Shown: piece by piece, positions 13,147 through 14,747 of the stretch
Layout of the letters: every line of letters begins with the position of its first letter
Numbering within the stretch: position 1 is the stretch's first letter
Source: Nitrospiraceae bacterium
Lineage (GTDB): Bacteria; Nitrospirota; Nitrospiria; Nitrospirales; Nitrospiraceae
NCBI GenBank assembly: GCA_011391455.1
Contig: JAABQN010000024.1
Location: 1 to 14,747 of the forward strand
Direction of reading: 5' to 3'
Length of the DNA: 14,747 nt
Notes under the pieces: model-generated
What the model saw: only the letters and a program-made list of their open reading frames with translations
Told to the model about the DNA's origin: nothing
Databases searched by the model: none
Made by a program: the position numbers and the translations under genes

Positions 13147-13779
13147 ATGCGTATTGTTATAGCTCGATGGGGTTTGGCAGGTTTCATGGTGATGAGCGCG
13201 CTTGCCATCGGCAGCCAAGCAAAGGCAGAAGAATGGAAAATGGAACATGGTGGAATTGAACCGGGCAAAGTCGTGCTCGGTATGCGCGCAGGATTTGCCC
13301 CATTGACCCAATCGTTGACGGCTAATAGCTCGACCGACGTAGCATCCTTGGTCAATTTCCAAGCCTTGTATAGCCTCAACAAGTGGCTCCTGGCCGGTAT
13401 GATGTTGGAATGGGAGCGCCATGGAGTGAGCGTGGAATCGACCGGCTTGGACTTGGGCCATCAAGATACAGTTTCTGTCCTCCCGACCGTTGAAGTCCGT
13501 CCGGTCAAATTCGGCCCGGTTGTTCCCTATGCCAACATGAGCTTCGGCGTAAACGTGAATGGCTTCGGGGGGAACGCCGGTAACCAAATTAGCCCTAGCA
13601 ACACATTTGCGTGGAGACTTGGCTGGGGTGCTGATTATATGCTGACCAAACAGTTTGCGTTGAATGCGGAAATGGCCTACAAGCGCAATGACGGACATGC
13701 GACCGTGAGTGGAGGTCTCAACAACGACTGGAATGCCTCGTCCTTCGGATTTCTCTTCGGCGCCAAACTTTTCTTTTAG
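13147..13779 (+). CDS. Outer-membrane beta-barrel protein of unknown function
   Basis: The protein has 210 residues. A signal peptide covers residues 1-27 (LAGFMVMSALAIGSQAKA, cleavage before EEW). The mature part consists of alternating amphipathic strands with aromatic girdle residues, such as KVVLGMRAGFAPL, NKWLLAGMMLEWERHGV, VVPYANMSFGVNVNGFGG, AWRLGWGADYML and KQFALNAEMAYKRNDG, and ends FGAKLFF, a typical BAM-recognised C-terminal Phe. The shape fits an OmpW/OmpA-like eight-stranded barrel, but no family motif decides this. GGAGGG (13134-13139) lies seven bases before the ATG. It appears to be a single gene followed by a strong hairpin. An opposite frame (13144-13848 minus) is longer but only a shadow. 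Confidence 0.82.
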   Translation: MRIVIARWGLAGFMVMSALAIGSQAKAEEWKMEHGGIEPGKVVLGMRAGFAPLTQSLTANSSTDVASLVNFQALYSLNKWLLAGMMLEWERHGVSVESTGLDLGHQDTVSVLPTVEVRPVKFGPVVPYANMSFGVNVNGFGGNAGNQISPSNTFAWRLGWGADYMLTKQFALNAEMAYKRNDGHATVSGGLNNDWNASSFGFLFGAKLFF

Positions 13780-13805
13780 TTTCTGAATACTCGAGGTAGC
13801 TTGAG

Positions 13806-13843
13806 TGATGCGGAGCCCCCGGTTTGCGGGGTGCTCCGCATCA
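13806..13843. terminator. Strong hairpin after the beta-barrel gene
   Basis: An 11-bp stem (13806-13816 with 13833-13843, GATGCGGAGC type) continues with four C-G pairs (13817-13820 with 13828-13831) past one bulged T, enclosing a 7-nt loop. It lies between converging genes and could stop transcription from both sides. No T-tract follows on either strand. Confidence 0.55.
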
Positions 13844-13893
13844 AGCATGATAAATGGACAGAGACAAATGATGCCAGACTCGGAGCAGGCTCG

Positions 13894-14325
13894 CTATTCC
13901 TGTCGGCCCTGTTTGGATCGGCTCCAAACCATCCCGGTCTGTTCTTTCGAGCTAAAACCGAGCTTTTCGTAAAAGCCCGGCATGCGGGTGCAGAGCCAGA
14001 AGAGTTCGACTTTCTTGAGGCGGGGGTGGCTCAAGATGCGCTGGACAATGTTCGCTCCGACACCCTGACGCTGATAGGTCTTGTCGACAATCACATCCCA
14101 GATGGTCGCCCGGTAGACATAGTCGGTTAATACCCGGCCAAATCCGATCAGCAGATCCCCCTCCCAAGCGGTTACGGCCACATGGGTGTGGCGCAACATC
14201 TCGCGTGCATCCTCAAGGGTTCGTCCTTTGGCCCATGGCGCTTGTTGGTAGAGGCGAACAAGCTTGGCTGGGTCGAGGTTCCTCTTTTCAGAAAAGGTGA
14301 TGGTGGGCTTGAGGGGTGGGGGCAT
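13894..14325 (-). CDS. GNAT-family N-acetyltransferase
   Basis: The protein has 143 residues, a usual length for a single-domain GNAT. Strand beta-2/3 (HVAVTAWEGDLLIGFGRVLTD, 48-68) leads to beta-4 (ATIWDVIVDKTYQRQGVGANIV, 73-94). This contains the acetyl-CoA pyrophosphate loop QRQGVGA (85-91), and FYEKLGF (118-124) is the typical late motif. It would transfer acetyl from acetyl-CoA to an amine. The substrate is unknown, since neighbours give no hint. The Shine-Dalgarno before the ATG is poor (GGGAG about 16 bases away). It is divergent from the zinc-ribbon gene with a 62-bp gap and convergent to the beta-barrel gene. Confidence 0.9.
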   Translation of the reverse strand: MPPPLKPTITFSEKRNLDPAKLVRLYQQAPWAKGRTLEDAREMLRHTHVAVTAWEGDLLIGFGRVLTDYVYRATIWDVIVDKTYQRQGVGANIVQRILSHPRLKKVELFWLCTRMPGFYEKLGFSSKEQTGMVWSRSKQGRQE

Positions 14326-14387
14326 CTTGTACTAGAGTATCTCCCAATCACAGCAGTTCAATTCACACGGAGTGTACGAGGAACGTC

Positions 14388-14567
14388 ATGTCAACGCAAG
14401 TTCGTAGCTGTCCCAAGTGTGCTCAACTTATGTGGCTCACAGAGAACCAATATGAAGCTCTTGACGAGTCGACGGTTCGAGCCAAATGCCCTCATTGTGG
14501 ATCAACCGTTCGCTTCACGCTCGTTTCGCAGGGAGACAATGCCGCCGGCCCTAAAATGGGCCATTGA
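14388..14567 (+). CDS. Small zinc-ribbon protein (59 aa)
   Basis: Two Cys pairs, CPKC (8-11) and CPHC (34-37), are separated by 22 residues in a 59-residue protein and should bind one zinc ion, in the manner of MJ0042-type or other zinc ribbons. Between them lies a helical segment (LTENQYEALDEST). The start at 14388 rather than an upstream frame start is supported by GAGGA at 14378-14382 and by the fit of the motif to the N-terminus. Such small zinc ribbons often bind nucleic acid or act as protein adaptors, but no role can be assigned. It is divergent from the GNAT gene and followed by a heptamer-array palindrome. Confidence 0.75.
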   Translation: MSTQVRSCPKCAQLMWLTENQYEALDESTVRAKCPHCGSTVRFTLVSQGDNAAGPKMGH

Positions 14568-14585
14568 CCGCTTCGCGAAGTGAAA

Positions 14586-14650
14586 AGTTTTGAGTTATCA
14601 GTTCTGAGTTCGCAAGGGAACTCAGAACTCAACACTCAGAACTTAAAACT
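14586..14650. repeat. 65-bp palindromic heptamer array
   Basis: Four 7-bp units beginning AGTT (14586-14613) are followed by two bases (14614-14615) and five 7-bp units ending AACT or CACT (14616-14650). The inner part forms a 12-bp perfect stem (14600-14611 with 14618-14629), and the outer arms (14585-14596 with 14640-14651) pair over 12 bp with one G-U. It lies between converging genes and may serve as a terminator. Confidence 0.75.
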
Positions 14651-14656
14651 TCGGCC

Positions 14657-14747
14657 TCACATTCCCCGTCCGGCTCCGTCCAGCTCAGGCTTGTTGCCTG
14701 GTAGAATTTTATTCAAGGTGGATCGATACTCACCTGTGCGCCCCTGG
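14657..14747 (-). CDS. Possible C-terminal end of a minus-strand gene (partial at window edge)
   Basis: Reading the minus strand from the window edge gives 29 codons ending at TGA (14657-14659): RTGEYRSTLNKILPGNKP followed by ELDGAGRGM. The composition is protein-like, and the gene would converge on the zinc-ribbon gene across the heptamer-array hairpin, as expected. The fragment is too short to identify, and an accidental open frame cannot be excluded. Confidence 0.4.
   Translation of the reverse strand, partial: QGRTGEYRSTLNKILPGNKPELDGAGRGM

Noticed and set aside
13144..13848. 234-aa minus-strand frame opposite the beta-barrel gene
   Set aside because: It is longer than the real gene but has no signal, domain or Shine-Dalgarno. 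The plus-strand protein has a signal peptide and C-terminal Phe.

Overview
The window looks like a chromosomal segment of a free-living Gram-negative bacterium of moderately high GC. It encodes a KpsC-type capsule protein, a PagL-type lipid A deacylase, two or more outer-membrane or lipoprotein genes, a lytic transglycosylase, anhydro-MurNAc kinase, a zinc-type ABC importer and c-di-GMP signalling proteins. Small PilZ proteins, abundant intergenic palindromes and the general codon style suggest Nitrospira or a relative (Nitrospirota). That assignment is inference, because no rRNA or other phylogenetic marker is present. No tRNA, rRNA, CRISPR array, transposase or prophage gene was found.

Layout. 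(1) 1-2173, plus strand: the end of kpsC, then a short operon of a PagL-like deacylase and a probable lipoprotein with a TTG start. (2) 2292-2996, minus: a secreted SLT-family lytic transglycosylase. (3) 3333-6097, plus: a PilZ protein, a small lipoprotein, a coiled-coil orphan and a REC-GGDEF diguanylate cyclase. (4) 6094-7341: a miniature inverted-repeat element, then a beta-helix gene (minus) enclosed by two copies of an 88-bp nonamer array. (5) 7634-8149, plus: a secreted TPR protein. (6) 8261-9959, minus: anmK followed by a DUF2726 membrane protein. (7) 10102-12769, plus: a znuA-znuC-znuB-like operon. (8) 13147-13779, plus: a beta-barrel protein. (9) 13894-14747: a GNAT acetyltransferase (minus), a zinc-ribbon protein (plus), a heptamer-array palindrome and the end of a possible minus-strand gene.

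Most genes concern the envelope: capsule, lipid A, murein turnover (the transglycosylase makes 1,6-anhydro products and AnmK recycles anhydroMurNAc), metal uptake and outer-membrane proteins. PilZ and REC-GGDEF form a possible c-di-GMP sensor/producer pair, though they are not co-transcribed in any obvious way.

The least ordinary part is the repeat content. Three palindromic elements (3582, 6094, 12769) sit exactly at the 3' ends of plus-strand genes, and two of them supply the host gene's stop codon. One of these families is present as a long and a short copy whose differences preserve two alternative hairpins. Two other arrays, with 9-bp units (two copies) and 7-bp units (one copy), share one design: four units beginning with GTT or AGTT, a short centre, then five mirrored units.
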